Shown here one piece after another: positions 34,992-44,491 of a stretch of DNA of 64,000 nucleotides; positions within the stretch are counted from its first letter, which is position 1; the number at the start of each line of letters is the position of its first letter. Origin of the DNA: Candidatus Kuenenia stuttgartensis (lineage in GTDB: Bacteria > Pseudomonadota > Alphaproteobacteria > SMXS01); assembly GCA_943329845.2 (NCBI GenBank), contig CALQFM020000010.1:16991-80990 (forward strand), read 5' to 3'. Under the pieces are notes generated by a model. That model had not been told where the DNA came from. It was given only the letters and a program-made list of their open reading frames with translations, and made no database searches. The translations under genes and the position numbers were made by a program.

Positions 34992-35019
34992 GAGCCTAAC
35001 AGGATGGTCGAGTAACGAG

Positions 35020-37341
35020 ATGCGGCAGGTCTCCTTGAAGTCGTGGCTGTTCGCCGCAGCTCTGATTCTTATCCCCGCCCTGGCGCAGCCCGCCGTCGCG
35101 CAGACCGGCGGCCTGGTCTCGGCCATCAGGGTCGAGGGCAATCAGCGCATCGAGCCGGATACGGTGCGTTCCTATCTTCTGGTCGCCCCTGGCGACCGCT
35201 ATCAGCCCGAGGTCGTCGATCAGTCGCTGAAACGGCTGTTCGGCACCGGCCTGTTCGCCGACGTGAAGATCACCCTTCAGGGCAGCACGCTGCTGGTGTC
35301 GGTGGTCGAAAACCCCATCGTCAACCGCATCGCCTTCGAGGGAAACAAGAAGCTCGACGACGACAAGCTGCGCCAGGAGCTGCAGATCAAGCCGCGCACG
35401 GTATTCACCCGCGCCAAGGTGCAGGCCGACCTGCAGCGCCTGATCGAACTCTACCGGCGCTCCGGCCGCTTCGCCGCGACCGTCGAGCCCAAGATCATCG
35501 AGCTGCCGCAGAACCGTGTGAACCTAGTCTACGAGATCAGCGAAGGCGAGAAGACCACCGTCCGCCGCATCAACATCATCGGCAACGAGAAGTTTTCCGA
35601 CGGCGACCTGCGCGGCGAGGTGGCGACCAAGGAAGCCCGCTGGTGGCGCTTCCTGACCTCGAACGACACCTACGATCCCGACCGCCTGCTGTATGACCGC
35701 GAACTGCTGCGCCAGTACTATCTGCAGCGCGGCTTCGCCGACTTCCGGACCATCTCGGCCGTGGCCGAGCTGGGCCGCGACCGCGAGGATTTCTACATCA
35801 CCATCACCCTGGAAGAGGGCCCGATCTACACGGTCGGCAAGGTGGCGGTGGAATCCGAGATCGAGGACCTGGACCCGAGCCAGCTGACGCGGCTGGTTTT
35901 GACCGAGGAGGGCGAGACCTACAACGCCCAGGAGATCGAGAAGACCGTCGAGGCGATCACCGAGGCCGCCGGCAAGATCGGCTACGCCTTCGTCAACGTC
36001 CGGCCCAAGATCACCCGCGACAAGGAAAAGAAGATCATCTCCATCACCTACCGGCTGCTGGACGCGCCGCGGGTGTATGTGGAGCGCATCGACATCGTCG
36101 GCAACACGCGCACCCTGGACAAGGTGATTCGCCGCGAGTTCCGCCTGGTCGAGGGCGACGCCTTCAATACCGCCAAGCTCCGCCGCACCAAGACCCGCGT
36201 GAAGGGTCTCGGCTACTTCGAGGAGAAGGGCGTGGAAATCGACCAGGCGCAGGGCAGTTCGCCCGACCGCGTGGTACTAACCGCGACGGTGCAGGAGCAG
36301 TCGACCGGCGAGCTGTCGATCGGCGCGGGCGTGTCTTCCTCCGAAAGCCTGATCGGCGAAGTCTCGATCCGAGAGCGCAACCTGCTCGGCAAGGGTCAGG
36401 ATTTGCGCCTCTCGCTGGCGGCGTCGGGCCGGCGGCAGCAGATCGACCTGGGCTTCACCGAGCCCTACTTCCTCGACCGTCCGCTGGCGGCGGGCTTCGA
36501 CCTGTTCCACCGCAAGGTCGACTACAAGGAAAGCTCGTTCTCGCAGGGATCGAGCGGCGTCAACCTGCGCGCGGTATTCCCGATCACGGAATACCTGTCC
36601 ATGGGCGTCCGCTACCAGTTCCGCTACGACACGGTGACCGACCGCAACGACCTGGTGCAGTCGATCTATATCGATGAAGGCAACTTCACCACGTCCTCCG
36701 TCGGCATGACGCTGGCGTATGACGTGCGTGACGACCGCATCAAGCCGACACGCGGCTTCAATATCGTTTTCTCGCAGGACGTGGCAGGCCTGGGCGGCAA
36801 CACGCGCTATCTGCGCAGCCGCCTGAACTACGACTGGTACTACCCGCTGCTGTTCATCGGCGATGACTGGGTGGTCAACCTGTCGCTGGAGGCGGGCCAC
36901 ATCTTCGGCCTTGGCCAGGATATCCGCATCAACGAGCGCTATTTCCTCGGCGGCACACGCCTTCGCGGCTTCGAACAGGCCGGTGTCGGCGCCCGTTTGA
37001 GGGACAGCGAGGACGCCCTCGGCGGAAATACCTACTTCGCCGGTTCGGTGGAAGTGTTTATTCCCTTGGGCGCGGTCGAAGAGTTTGGTATTACAGCCTC
37101 CGCTTTCGTCGACTTCGGCACCCTGTATGGCGTCGATGGCGTAGTGAACGGTCAGCTCTGCAACGATCAAGGCACCTGCGAGGTCGTGTTGGGCTCCGAC
37201 AGCATCCGGATGTCGGCCGGTATCGGCTTCTCCTGGAAATCGCCTTTCGGACCCATTCGTTTCGACTTCGCCAAGGCCATCCGCAAAGAAAGCTTCGACC
37301 AAACCCAGTTCTTCCAATTCAACGTCGGGACCAGATTCTAA
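35020..37341 (+). CDS. bamA: Outer membrane protein assembly factor BamA
   Basis: Omp85 protein that inserts beta-barrels into the outer membrane. The 773 residues start with a signal peptide (MRQVSLKSWLFAAALILIPA, likely cut after AVA near residue 27). About five POTRA repeats follow (residues ~30-430), the first beginning VSAIRVEGNQRIEPDTV, then the 16-strand barrel ending in the typical terminal aromatic (FFQFNVGTRF). FFLGGTRLRGFEQ-type wording (YFLGGTRLRGFEQAGVG) is the conserved barrel loop. The ATG at 35020 is chosen over starts upstream within rseP. Confidence 0.97.
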   Translation: MRQVSLKSWLFAAALILIPALAQPAVAQTGGLVSAIRVEGNQRIEPDTVRSYLLVAPGDRYQPEVVDQSLKRLFGTGLFADVKITLQGSTLLVSVVENPIVNRIAFEGNKKLDDDKLRQELQIKPRTVFTRAKVQADLQRLIELYRRSGRFAATVEPKIIELPQNRVNLVYEISEGEKTTVRRINIIGNEKFSDGDLRGEVATKEARWWRFLTSNDTYDPDRLLYDRELLRQYYLQRGFADFRTISAVAELGRDREDFYITITLEEGPIYTVGKVAVESEIEDLDPSQLTRLVLTEEGETYNAQEIEKTVEAITEAAGKIGYAFVNVRPKITRDKEKKIISITYRLLDAPRVYVERIDIVGNTRTLDKVIRREFRLVEGDAFNTAKLRRTKTRVKGLGYFEEKGVEIDQAQGSSPDRVVLTATVQEQSTGELSIGAGVSSSESLIGEVSIRERNLLGKGQDLRLSLAASGRRQQIDLGFTEPYFLDRPLAAGFDLFHRKVDYKESSFSQGSSGVNLRAVFPITEYLSMGVRYQFRYDTVTDRNDLVQSIYIDEGNFTTSSVGMTLAYDVRDDRIKPTRGFNIVFSQDVAGLGGNTRYLRSRLNYDWYYPLLFIGDDWVVNLSLEAGHIFGLGQDIRINERYFLGGTRLRGFEQAGVGARLRDSEDALGGNTYFAGSVEVFIPLGAVEEFGITASAFVDFGTLYGVDGVVNGQLCNDQGTCEVVLGSDSIRMSAGIGFSWKSPFGPIRFDFAKAIRKESFDQTQFFQFNVGTRF

Positions 37342-37925
37342 TGAAACACGGGAATATCGCACGCACCTGGCTGGCGGCTGCCGCTGCCCTGTTCGTGGTT
37401 GGTGCAGCCTCCTATGCCTCCGCCCAGGATATCGCCGGGGCGAAGATCATCATCGTCGACCTGCGCGAGGTCCAGAAGTCGTCCAAGGCGGGACAGGATT
37501 TCGCCCGTCAGGTCGAAACCCTGCGTGCCGACCTGGAGGCAGACAAGCAGAAGCTGGAAAAGCAGGCAGCCGACGCCGAACAGGAGTTGAGCCGCCAGAA
37601 GGCCATCCTGAGCGACGCCGCCTTCGAAGAGAAGCGCAAGGCCGCCGCCCAGCAGTTCGCCGACAGCCGCAACAACCTGCAGGACAAGGCCAACCGGGTT
37701 CAGGTCGCCCTCGGCAATGCCGACCGTGACCTGCAGTCCGCGCTCAACCCGGTCTATCAGGCGCTGCTGAGCAAGTACGGCGCGAACATGATCCTGGACC
37801 GCAGCGTCATCGTGATGACCGGCCAGGTGACGGACGTGACCCGCGAGGTCATCTCGCAGCTCGACCAGAAGATGCCGAGCATCAAGCTCAACATGCCGGC
37901 CGCCGGTTCCACGCCCCGCCAGTAA
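37341..37925 (+). CDS. skp: OmpH/Skp family periplasmic chaperone
   Basis: Holds unfolded outer-membrane proteins in the periplasm for BamA. The 194-residue product has a signal peptide (residues 1-28, ending ASYASAQD), then the short beta segment AKIIIVDLREVQKSSKAG and a long charged coiled coil (residues ~50-130, LEADKQKLEKQAADAEQELS). The ATG overlaps the bamA stop (TAATG). In most alphaproteobacteria lpxD follows; here a terminator and fabZ follow. Confidence 0.9.
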   Translation: MKHGNIARTWLAAAAALFVVGAASYASAQDIAGAKIIIVDLREVQKSSKAGQDFARQVETLRADLEADKQKLEKQAADAEQELSRQKAILSDAAFEEKRKAAAQQFADSRNNLQDKANRVQVALGNADRDLQSALNPVYQALLSKYGANMILDRSVIVMTGQVTDVTREVISQLDQKMPSIKLNMPAAGSTPRQ

Positions 37926-37952
37926 CCAGTCGGGCGTTTCGAGACTACCAGG

Positions 37953-37984
37953 TCCCCCGCGAGAGCGATCTCGCGGGGGACTTT
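37953..37984 (+). terminator. Terminator after skp
   Basis: TCCCCCGCGAGA (37953-37964), loop GCGA, TCTCGCGGGGGA (37969-37980), then CTTTCG. A strong stem with a short T tail; it separates skp from fabZ. Confidence 0.65.
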
Positions 37985-38064
37985 CGCGTTGTGAGCTGCT
38001 GGCGCTTTGGCGAAGTTCTGGTATTAAGGGCCGTTAACGACAGAACCTGGAAAGGGCTCGCGGG

Positions 38065-38538
38065 ATGAACGCGCTGATCGGGGAAAACATCGAGGCGACG
38101 CTGGATCTGGAACAGATCAAGCGCCTGATCCCCCATCGTTATCCCATGCTGCTGGTCGACCGGCTCCACATCATCGAGCGGGGCGAGCGGGCCGTGGGCA
38201 TCAAGAACGTCACCGCCAACGAACCGTTCTTCCAGGGCCATTTCCCGGAAAAGGCCGTGATGCCGGGTGTGCTGATCATCGAGGCGTTGGCCCAGACCGC
38301 CGCCGTACTCGCCCTCGACGTGCTGCTGACCGAGGAAGAGGACGCGCTCGTCTACCTGACCTCGGTCGAGAACGCCAAGTTCCGGCAGCAGGTGGTGCCG
38401 GGCGATACGCTGTACCTGCATGTCCAGAAGGAAAAGGCCCGGTCCTATCTGTGGCGCCTCGCCGTCCAGGCGAAGGTGAACGGTAAGACGGTAACCGAAG
38501 CCGTCCTCTCGGCGGTCATCGAGAAGCGCCCGCGTTAG
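38065..38538 (+). CDS. fabZ: 3-hydroxyacyl-ACP dehydratase FabZ
   Basis: Dehydrates 3-hydroxyacyl-ACP in fatty acid elongation. The 157-residue hot-dog protein has the family opening [14 protein letters not shown], the active-site loop [20 protein letters not shown] with His59 and Glu73, and [18 protein letters not shown]. The start region has AAAGGGCTCGCGGG upstream of the ATG. Normally flanked by lpxD and lpxA; here it stands alone between two terminators. Confidence 0.96.
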   Translation: MNALIGENIEATLDLEQIKRLIPHRYPMLLVDRLHIIERGERAVGIKNVTANEPFFQGHFPEKAVMPGVLIIEALAQTAAVLALDVLLTEEEDALVYLTSVENAKFRQQVVPGDTLYLHVQKEKARSYLWRLAVQAKVNGKTVTEAVLSAVIEKRPR

Positions 38539-38640
38539 CGTCACCATAGGAAGAACTGCAGCTCATCTCTCTATCCGTGTCGTTGGGCGTATCGGCAGGG
38601 AATGCCGGGCATGATCACGGCCGGGGTGCTGACCACATGA

Positions 38641-38670
38641 AAAAGGCGGCGTCCGCGGACGCCGCCTTTT
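38641..38670. terminator. Bidirectional terminator between fabZ and gltA
   Basis: AAAAGGCGGCGTCC (38641-38654) and GGACGCCGCCTTTT (38657-38670) are perfectly complementary, with A and T runs on either side. It can serve fabZ (plus) and gltA (minus), which converge here. Confidence 0.85.
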
Positions 38671-38689
38671 CCGTAAGCGGACCGAAAGC

Positions 38690-39988
38690 CTATTTTCGCT
38701 TGTCCATCGCCACGTAGGAGCGCTGTACCGGACCGGTGTAGAGCTGGCGAGGGCGGCCGATCTTCTGCATCGGATCCTCGATCATCTCGTTCCACTGGGC
38801 AACCCAGCCGACCGTGCGGGCAACGGCGAACAGCACGGTGAACATGCTGGTCGGGAAGCCCATGGCGCGCAGGATGATGCCCGAATAGAAGTCGACGTTC
38901 GGATACAGCTTCTTCTCGACGAAATAGTCGTCCTCGAGCGCGATGCGCTCCAGCTCGACGGCCAGTTCCAGCAACGGGTCGTCCTGCTTGCCCAGGGCGC
39001 TGAGCACCTCGTGGCAGGTCTCCTGCATGATCTTGGCGCGCGGGTCGTAGTTCTTGTAGACCCGGTGGCCGAAGCCCATCAGGCGGAAGTTGTCGTCCTT
39101 GTTCTTGGCCTTCTTGACATACTCGGCGACGCGGTCCTTGGAGCCGATCTCCTGCAGCATGGTCAGTACCGCCTCGTTGGCGCCGCCATGGGCGGGACCC
39201 CACAGGCAGGCGATGCCGGCGGCAATGCAGGCGAACGGATTGGCGCCCGACGAGCCGGCGAGGCGCACGGTCGACGTTGAGGCGTTCTGCTCGTGGTCCG
39301 CGTGCAGCGTGAAGATGCGGTCCATGGCGCGCGACATGATCGGATCGATCGTGTAGGGCTCGGCCGGCACCGCGAACATCATGTTCAGGAAGTTCTCGGC
39401 ATAGCCCAGATCGTTGCGCGGGTATACGAAGGGCTGGCCGGTCGAATATTTGTACGCCATCGCCGCGATGGTCGGCATCTTGGCGATCAGCCGGTGCGTT
39501 GCCACCATGCGCTGGTGCGGGTCGTTGATGTCGGTGCTGTCATGGTAGAACGCCGACAGGGCGCCGACGACGCCGCACATGATCGCCATCGGGTGGGCGT
39601 CCCTGCGGAACCCGCGGAAGAACTCCCGCAGCTGCTCATGCACCATGGTGTGGTAAGTGATGCCGCGCACGAACTTCTCGCGCTCCGGCTTGTTCGGCAG
39701 CTCGCCGTGCAGCAGCAGATAGCAGACTTCCTCGAAATCCGAGGAGCGGGCCAGTTCCTCGATGGGGTAGCCGCGATACAGCAGCACGCCCGCGTCGCCA
39801 TCGATATAGGTGATCTTGGACTCGCAGCTCGCCGTCGAGGTGAAGCCCGGGTCATAGGTGAACATGTCCGTCGCCCCGTAGAGCTTGCGGATGTCGATCA
39901 CCTTGGGGCCGACCGAGCCTTCCAAGACAGGCAGGTCCACGGACTTGCTGCCGGTGCCGAGTTTGGCAATCTTTTCGCTTTCACCCAT
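38690..39988 (-). CDS. gltA: Citrate synthase
   Basis: Condenses acetyl-CoA and oxaloacetate at the entry of the TCA cycle. The 432 residues match the type II (hexameric, NADH-sensitive) class in length. Key segments are [12 protein letters not shown], the His region [23 protein letters not shown] and [15 protein letters not shown] with the citrate-binding His and Arg. AGGGGAC lies about seven bases before the ATG. It is 41 bases downstream of gltX on the same strand, and may be co-transcribed. Confidence 0.97.
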   Translation of the reverse strand: MGESEKIAKLGTGSKSVDLPVLEGSVGPKVIDIRKLYGATDMFTYDPGFTSTASCESKITYIDGDAGVLLYRGYPIEELARSSDFEEVCYLLLHGELPNKPEREKFVRGITYHTMVHEQLREFFRGFRRDAHPMAIMCGVVGALSAFYHDSTDINDPHQRMVATHRLIAKMPTIAAMAYKYSTGQPFVYPRNDLGYAENFLNMMFAVPAEPYTIDPIMSRAMDRIFTLHADHEQNASTSTVRLAGSSGANPFACIAAGIACLWGPAHGGANEAVLTMLQEIGSKDRVAEYVKKAKNKDDNFRLMGFGHRVYKNYDPRAKIMQETCHEVLSALGKQDDPLLELAVELERIALEDDYFVEKKLYPNVDFYSGIILRAMGFPTSMFTVLFAVARTVGWVAQWNEMIEDPMQKIGRPRQLYTGPVQRSYVAMDKRK

Positions 39989-40029
39989 CTACTGTCCCCT
40001 GTCTTTCTCGCGCCGCCATATGCGACGCG

Positions 40030-41451
40030 TCATGTGTTTATCTGGTCGGCGATCCGCGCCAGGCTTTCGTCACGGCCCAGCACGGCAAGAACATCGAATA
40101 TGCCGGGTGACGTGGTCCGCCCGACGAGCGCCGCGCGCAGCGGCTGGGCAATCTTGCCGAACTTGATGCCTTCGACCTCGCTCATGTTTCGTAGGGTGAG
40201 ATCGAGGGATTCGGCTGTCCAATCCGAGACGGACTTCAGCCCGCTATAGGCGTGTCCCAGAATCTCTCTGGCTTCTGGCGTATCTAATAGGACTTTGGCT
40301 TTCTCGTCCACCGCAAGCGGCCGCTCCTCGGTGAGGAAAAGCGCGCCCTCGGCCAGCTCCAGCAGGGTCTTGGCGCGTTCCTTGAGTCCAGGCATGGCGA
40401 GCAGGGTACGCTGGGCGGCGTCCGCGTCGGGCGTCCGGCCGAGCTTTCCGGCGACGATGGGCAGCACCAGGCTGACCAGACGCTGGTCGTCCGCCTGGCG
40501 CAGATAATGCCCGTTCAGGTTCTCCAGCTTGGCGAAATCGAATCGCGATGCCGAGCGGCCGACACCGTCTAGGTCGAACCACTCGATGGCCTGTTCGGTG
40601 GGAATGATCTCGTCGTCGCCGTGGCCCCAGCCGAGCCGCAGCAGGTAGTTGCGCAGCGCCTCGGGCAGGTATCCCATGTCGCGGTAGGCCTCGACGCCCA
40701 GCGCGCCGTGGCGCTTGGACAGCTTGGCGCCGTCCGGGCCGTGGATCAGCGGGATGTGGGCGAAGCGCGGCACGTCCCAGCCCATCAGGTCATAGATGTG
40801 GAACTGGCGGAACGCGTTGGTCAGGTGGTCGTCGCCTCGGATGACATGGGTGATGCCCATGTCATGGTCGTCGACCACCACCGACAGCATGTAGGTCGGC
40901 GAGCCGTCGGAGCGCAGCAGCACCATGTCGTCGAGCTGGCTGTTGGCGATCGTCACCGTGCCCTGCACAAGGTCGTCGATCACCGTCTCGCCGTCCTGCG
41001 GCGCCCGCAGGCGGATGACCGGCGCCACGTCCGGCGGCGCGTCGGAGGCGTCGCGGTCGCGCCAGCGGCCGTCATAGCGGATCGGCTTGCCCTCGGCCTT
41101 GGCGCGCTCGCGCATCTCGGCAAGTTCCTCGACCGAGGCATAGCACCTGTAGGCGTTGCCGGCGGCCAGCAGGGCGTGCGCGACCTCGGCATGCCGCGCG
41201 GCGCGTCGTGACTGGAAAACGATCTCGCCGTCATGGTCGAGACCGAGCCAGTCCAGCCCCGCGATAATGGCGTCGATGGCGGCCTGCGTCGAACGCTCCT
41301 TGTCCGTGTCCTCGATCCTGAGCAGGAACTGTCCGCCATGGTGGCGGGAGAACAGCCAGTTGAACAACGCGGTGCGCGCGCCGCCGATATGCAAAAATCC
41401 CGTCGGAGAAGGCGCGAAGCGGGTTACAACTGGGGCAGGAGATTGGGGCAC
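40030..41451 (-). CDS. gltX: Glutamyl-tRNA synthetase
   Basis: Class I synthetase that charges tRNA-Glu. From the GTG at 41451 the product is 473 residues, the family size, and begins [18 protein letters not shown]. The HIGH motif is HIGG (residues 21-24) in [15 protein letters not shown]; the KMSKS loop is KLSKRH. AGGAG lies ~13 bases before this GTG, further than ideal. Longer in-frame starts (ATG at 41523, and near 41550) would add a Pro/Ser/Cys-rich segment with no family counterpart. Alphaproteobacteria often carry two GltX copies; only one is seen here. Confidence 0.94.
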   Translation of the reverse strand: MPQSPAPVVTRFAPSPTGFLHIGGARTALFNWLFSRHHGGQFLLRIEDTDKERSTQAAIDAIIAGLDWLGLDHDGEIVFQSRRAARHAEVAHALLAAGNAYRCYASVEELAEMRERAKAEGKPIRYDGRWRDRDASDAPPDVAPVIRLRAPQDGETVIDDLVQGTVTIANSQLDDMVLLRSDGSPTYMLSVVVDDHDMGITHVIRGDDHLTNAFRQFHIYDLMGWDVPRFAHIPLIHGPDGAKLSKRHGALGVEAYRDMGYLPEALRNYLLRLGWGHGDDEIIPTEQAIEWFDLDGVGRSASRFDFAKLENLNGHYLRQADDQRLVSLVLPIVAGKLGRTPDADAAQRTLLAMPGLKERAKTLLELAEGALFLTEERPLAVDEKAKVLLDTPEAREILGHAYSGLKSVSDWTAESLDLTLRNMSEVEGIKFGKIAQPLRAALVGRTTSPGIFDVLAVLGRDESLARIADQINT

Positions 41452-41627
41452 GGGAGAGACGGAACTCCTGTTCGGCGAGGGGGCGGGGCGGGGCGCTTCC
41501 GCACCGCAACATGCTTCTAGCATACATAGCTCAAAAGGAAAAACTATCACACGTGACTTTCTTCGCCGTTTAATGATCCGGAAAACTGGGGCGGCGAACC
41601 GATAATTGAAATATCACAATCAAGTCA

Positions 41628-43727
41628 TTGGGATGGGTTCCATTCTTGAACTGGGGGCTTAGTGCGATAAACGGGATGCTGGCGGCGGAGTGCGACCGCT
41701 GGGCGTTGTGGATTCCGGTGTGGATCGGCTGCGGTATCGCCGCCTACTTCGCCTGTGCGATCGAACCGTCACCATGGACCGCGGCGGCATATGCAATGGC
41801 GGCCGCGGCGAGCCTGGCGCTGCTTCGCGGCGCGGCACGGTGGCTCGCCATCGCGGGTCTTTGCGTGGCGCTCGGCTTCGCAGCTGCGGTGGTGCGGACC
41901 CAGGCCGTATCCGCGCCGGCGATCATGGCGGAAACCCGTGTGCTGGCGCTGTCGGGCCGCGTCGAGAAGGTGGAGCGCTTCGCGCCGAAGGAAACGCGCC
42001 TTACCCTGTCCCATCTTGCGGTCGAGGGCTGGAAGGCCGAAGCGACGCCCGAACGGGTGAGGGTCGGCGTGCAGACCCAGGGCGATGACGTCCGCCCCGG
42101 CCACCTCGTCGAGCTTCGTGCCGTGCTGATGCCGCCTCCCGGGCCCAGCGTGCCGGGTGGCTATGATTTCTCACGGCAGGCCTGGTTCGACCGGCTCGGC
42201 GCGGTCGGCTTTGCCGTCTCCGCGGTCAAGGTGACCGGGCAGGTCGAGGGCTGGGGCGGCTGGCGGGTGGCGCGGTGGCGCGACGACATCGGCCGGCGCC
42301 TGCTGGCCCGAACCGGCGGCGATACCGGCGCCATGGCGGTGGCGCTGGTGACCGGGGAGCGGGCCGGGATCAGCGAGGAGACGCTGGAGACGCTGCGCGT
42401 GGCCGGTATCGCCCATCTGCTGGCCATCTCGGGCATGAACATCGCCATGATGACCGGCTTCGTATTCCTCGTCGTGCGGTTCCTGCTGGCCTGCGTGCCG
42501 GGTCTGGCGCTACGCCATCCCATCAAGCAGTGGGCCGCCGTCGCGGCGCTGGCCGCCGGCATCTTCTATCTGCTGATGAGCGGCGCGACGATCCCGACCC
42601 AGCGGGCATTCATCGCCTCCACGGTCGTGTTCGCCGGCATATTGCTCGACCGGGTGGCGATCACCATGCGCCTCGTCGCCATCACCGCGATCGCGCTGTT
42701 GCTGCTGGCGCCGGAAAGCCTGCTCAGCGTCAGTTTCCAGATGTCGTTCGCGGCGGTGGTCGCGCTGGTCGCGGTGTATGAGCGCGCGAGGGGCTGGCTG
42801 ACAGCCGGTCATGGCGGACTGCTGCGCAGGGTGTGGGTCTATATCGTCGCCGTCGCCGTCACAAGCCTGGTGGCGGGCGCGGCGACGGGATTCTTCGCCG
42901 CCTTCCACTTCAACAACTTCGCCACCTGGGGGCTGCTCACCAACATGGCGGCGGTGCCGATCATGGGCCTGTGGATCATGCCCTGGGTGCTGGCGCTATT
43001 CGTCGGGCTGCCGTTCGGGCTCGAGGCGCTGCCGCTGAAGATGGTCGTCTGGGGCAACGAAGTGACCCTGGCCATCGCCAGCCGGGTCGCCGCCCTGCCG
43101 GCCGCCGACCTGCGCATCCCGGCGTTACCCGACATCACCATGATGCTGGTGGTGGGCGGCGGCCTGTGGCTGCTGCTATGGACGCGGTCCTGGCGCTGGT
43201 GGGGTCTGATGCCAATGGCGGCGGGAATCGCCTTCGCTTTCACCGCCCGTCCGCCTGACGTACTGGTTGACGAAAAGGGCAAGGTCGCGGCTGTGCGAGG
43301 CGCATCGGGCGATCTGGTCGTGCTGGGCGGCAGCCCGAAGTCCTTCGCCCGCGAAACCTGGTTGCGCCGCGATGCTCAGAAGGAGACTGAGGAAACCACG
43401 ACCGCCGACAGGCCGGCCTGCGACACGCTCGGCTGCGTCTACCGGCCGGCGCGGCTGCCCGACCTGCGCATCGCCCTGGTCCGTCTGCCGGATGCGCTGC
43501 CGGAGGATTGCGCGCGGGCGGACATCGTCATCAGCGCGGTGCCCGCGTTCGGCCGCTGCCGCGGTCCGCTGCTGGCCATCGACCGCTTCGACCTATGGCG
43601 TGGCGGCGCCCATGCCATCTGGCTGGCGAAGGACAGCGTGACGACGCGGTCGGTGGCGCAGGACCAGGGACGCCGCCCCTGGTCGCTTTATGCGCGAAGA
43701 ACCGTGGAAAAACCGCCCAAGCCTTAG
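41628..43727 (+). CDS. comEC: ComEC/Rec2 family DNA uptake channel
   Basis: A polytopic protein related to the channel that imports single-stranded DNA in competent cells. The 699-residue frame has an N-terminal DUF4131-like region (residues ~20-200), then the competence core starting [20 protein letters not shown] and [22 protein letters not shown]-terminal soluble part ([14 protein letters not shown], cysteine-bearing [10 protein letters not shown]) is shorter than a full metallo-beta-lactamase domain, usual for alphaproteobacteria. The start is uncertain: TTG at 41628 or ATG at 41676, neither with a strong RBS. Its stop overlaps the lexA stop. Confidence 0.9.
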   Translation: MGWVPFLNWGLSAINGMLAAECDRWALWIPVWIGCGIAAYFACAIEPSPWTAAAYAMAAAASLALLRGAARWLAIAGLCVALGFAAAVVRTQAVSAPAIMAETRVLALSGRVEKVERFAPKETRLTLSHLAVEGWKAEATPERVRVGVQTQGDDVRPGHLVELRAVLMPPPGPSVPGGYDFSRQAWFDRLGAVGFAVSAVKVTGQVEGWGGWRVARWRDDIGRRLLARTGGDTGAMAVALVTGERAGISEETLETLRVAGIAHLLAISGMNIAMMTGFVFLVVRFLLACVPGLALRHPIKQWAAVAALAAGIFYLLMSGATIPTQRAFIASTVVFAGILLDRVAITMRLVAITAIALLLLAPESLLSVSFQMSFAAVVALVAVYERARGWLTAGHGGLLRRVWVYIVAVAVTSLVAGAATGFFAAFHFNNFATWGLLTNMAAVPIMGLWIMPWVLALFVGLPFGLEALPLKMVVWGNEVTLAIASRVAALPAADLRIPALPDITMMLVVGGGLWLLLWTRSWRWWGLMPMAAGIAFAFTARPPDVLVDEKGKVAAVRGASGDLVVLGGSPKSFARETWLRRDAQKETEETTTADRPACDTLGCVYRPARLPDLRIALVRLPDALPEDCARADIVISAVPAFGRCRGPLLAIDRFDLWRGGAHAIWLAKDSVTTRSVAQDQGRRPWSLYARRTVEKPPKP

Positions 43728-44416
43728 TAGCGGCGGAGCAATCCGACCATACGGCCCTGGATCTTGACCCGGTCGGGACCGAAGATGCGGGTTTCGTAGG
43801 CCGGGTTGGCGGCCTCGAGCGCGATCGACGCGCCCTTGCGGCGCAGCTTCTTCAGCGTCGCCTCCATGTCGTCGACCAGCGCAACGACGATGGCGCCGTT
43901 CTCGGCGGTGTCGGCGCGTTCGATGATCACCGTGTCGCCGTCGAGGATGCCGGCCTCGATCATGGAATCGCCGGCGACCTCAAGGGCATAGTGCTCCTTG
44001 CTGCTGAGCATGCCGGCCGGGAATCCCACGGTGCGATCGTGGTTCTGCAGCGCCTCGATGGGCGTGCCGGCGGCGATCTTGCCCCACAGCGGCATCTCGA
44101 CCACGCCGTCGGCGCCACTCACCGCGCCGACAAGGGCTTCCGGACGGCGCTTGAAGTTGGGCTCGATGATGTTGCTCTTGGGTTTCTTCGCCGCGGCCTT
44201 GGCCTCGGGCAGCTTGATGACTTCCAGCGCGCGGGCCCGGTGGGCGAGGCGGCGGATGAAGCCGCGCTCCTCCAGAGCCGTGATCAGTCGGTGGATGCCG
44301 GACTTGGACCGCAGATCGAGCGCTTCCTTCATTTCCTCGAACGAAGGAGAGATGCCGGTGGCTTCCAGCTTCTCATGGATGAAGGTAAGAAGTTCGTGCT
44401 GCTTTCGCGTGAGCAT
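43724..44416 (-). CDS. lexA: LexA repressor
   Basis: SOS-response repressor that self-cleaves when RecA is activated. The 230 residues comprise a winged helix-turn-helix domain (1-70: [34 protein letters not shown]), a linker and the S24 latent protease. The cleavage bond is Ala116-Gly117 (GKIAAGTP), the catalytic Ser151 is in [11 protein letters not shown] and Lys189 in [17 protein letters not shown] lies four bases before the ATG at 44416; an in-frame start at 44437 precedes this RBS and is rejected. A perfect LexA box overlaps its promoter. Confidence 0.97.
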   Translation of the reverse strand: MLTRKQHELLTFIHEKLEATGISPSFEEMKEALDLRSKSGIHRLITALEERGFIRRLAHRARALEVIKLPEAKAAAKKPKSNIIEPNFKRRPEALVGAVSGADGVVEMPLWGKIAAGTPIEALQNHDRTVGFPAGMLSSKEHYALEVAGDSMIEAGILDGDTVIIERADTAENGAIVVALVDDMEATLKKLRRKGASIALEAANPAYETRIFGPDRVKIQGRMVGLLRRY

Positions 44417-44450
44417 GTAGCCTCCCGACAGGAACAAATACTGCTCAAAT

Positions 44451-44465
44451 GTTCTAGTTTAGTTC
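44451..44465. promoter_or_regulatory. LexA box (GTTC-N7-GTTC)
   Basis: GTTC at 44451-44454 and GTTC at 44462-44465 with a seven-base spacer exactly match the direct-repeat operator of alphaproteobacterial LexA. It lies 35-50 bases upstream of the lexA start and covers the -10 region, so lexA is predicted to repress itself. Confidence 0.88.
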
Positions 44466-44479
44466 TTAATTCTGGTCAA
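44451..44479 (-). promoter_or_regulatory. Predicted lexA promoter
   Basis: On the minus strand: -35 TTGACC (44479-44474), 17-base spacer, -10 TAGAAC (44456-44451). The LexA box overlaps the spacer and -10. It sits between the moeA stop and lexA, allowing lexA to be expressed separately from the trp/moa genes. Confidence 0.7.
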
Positions 44480-44491
44480 TATGAAAAGCAG

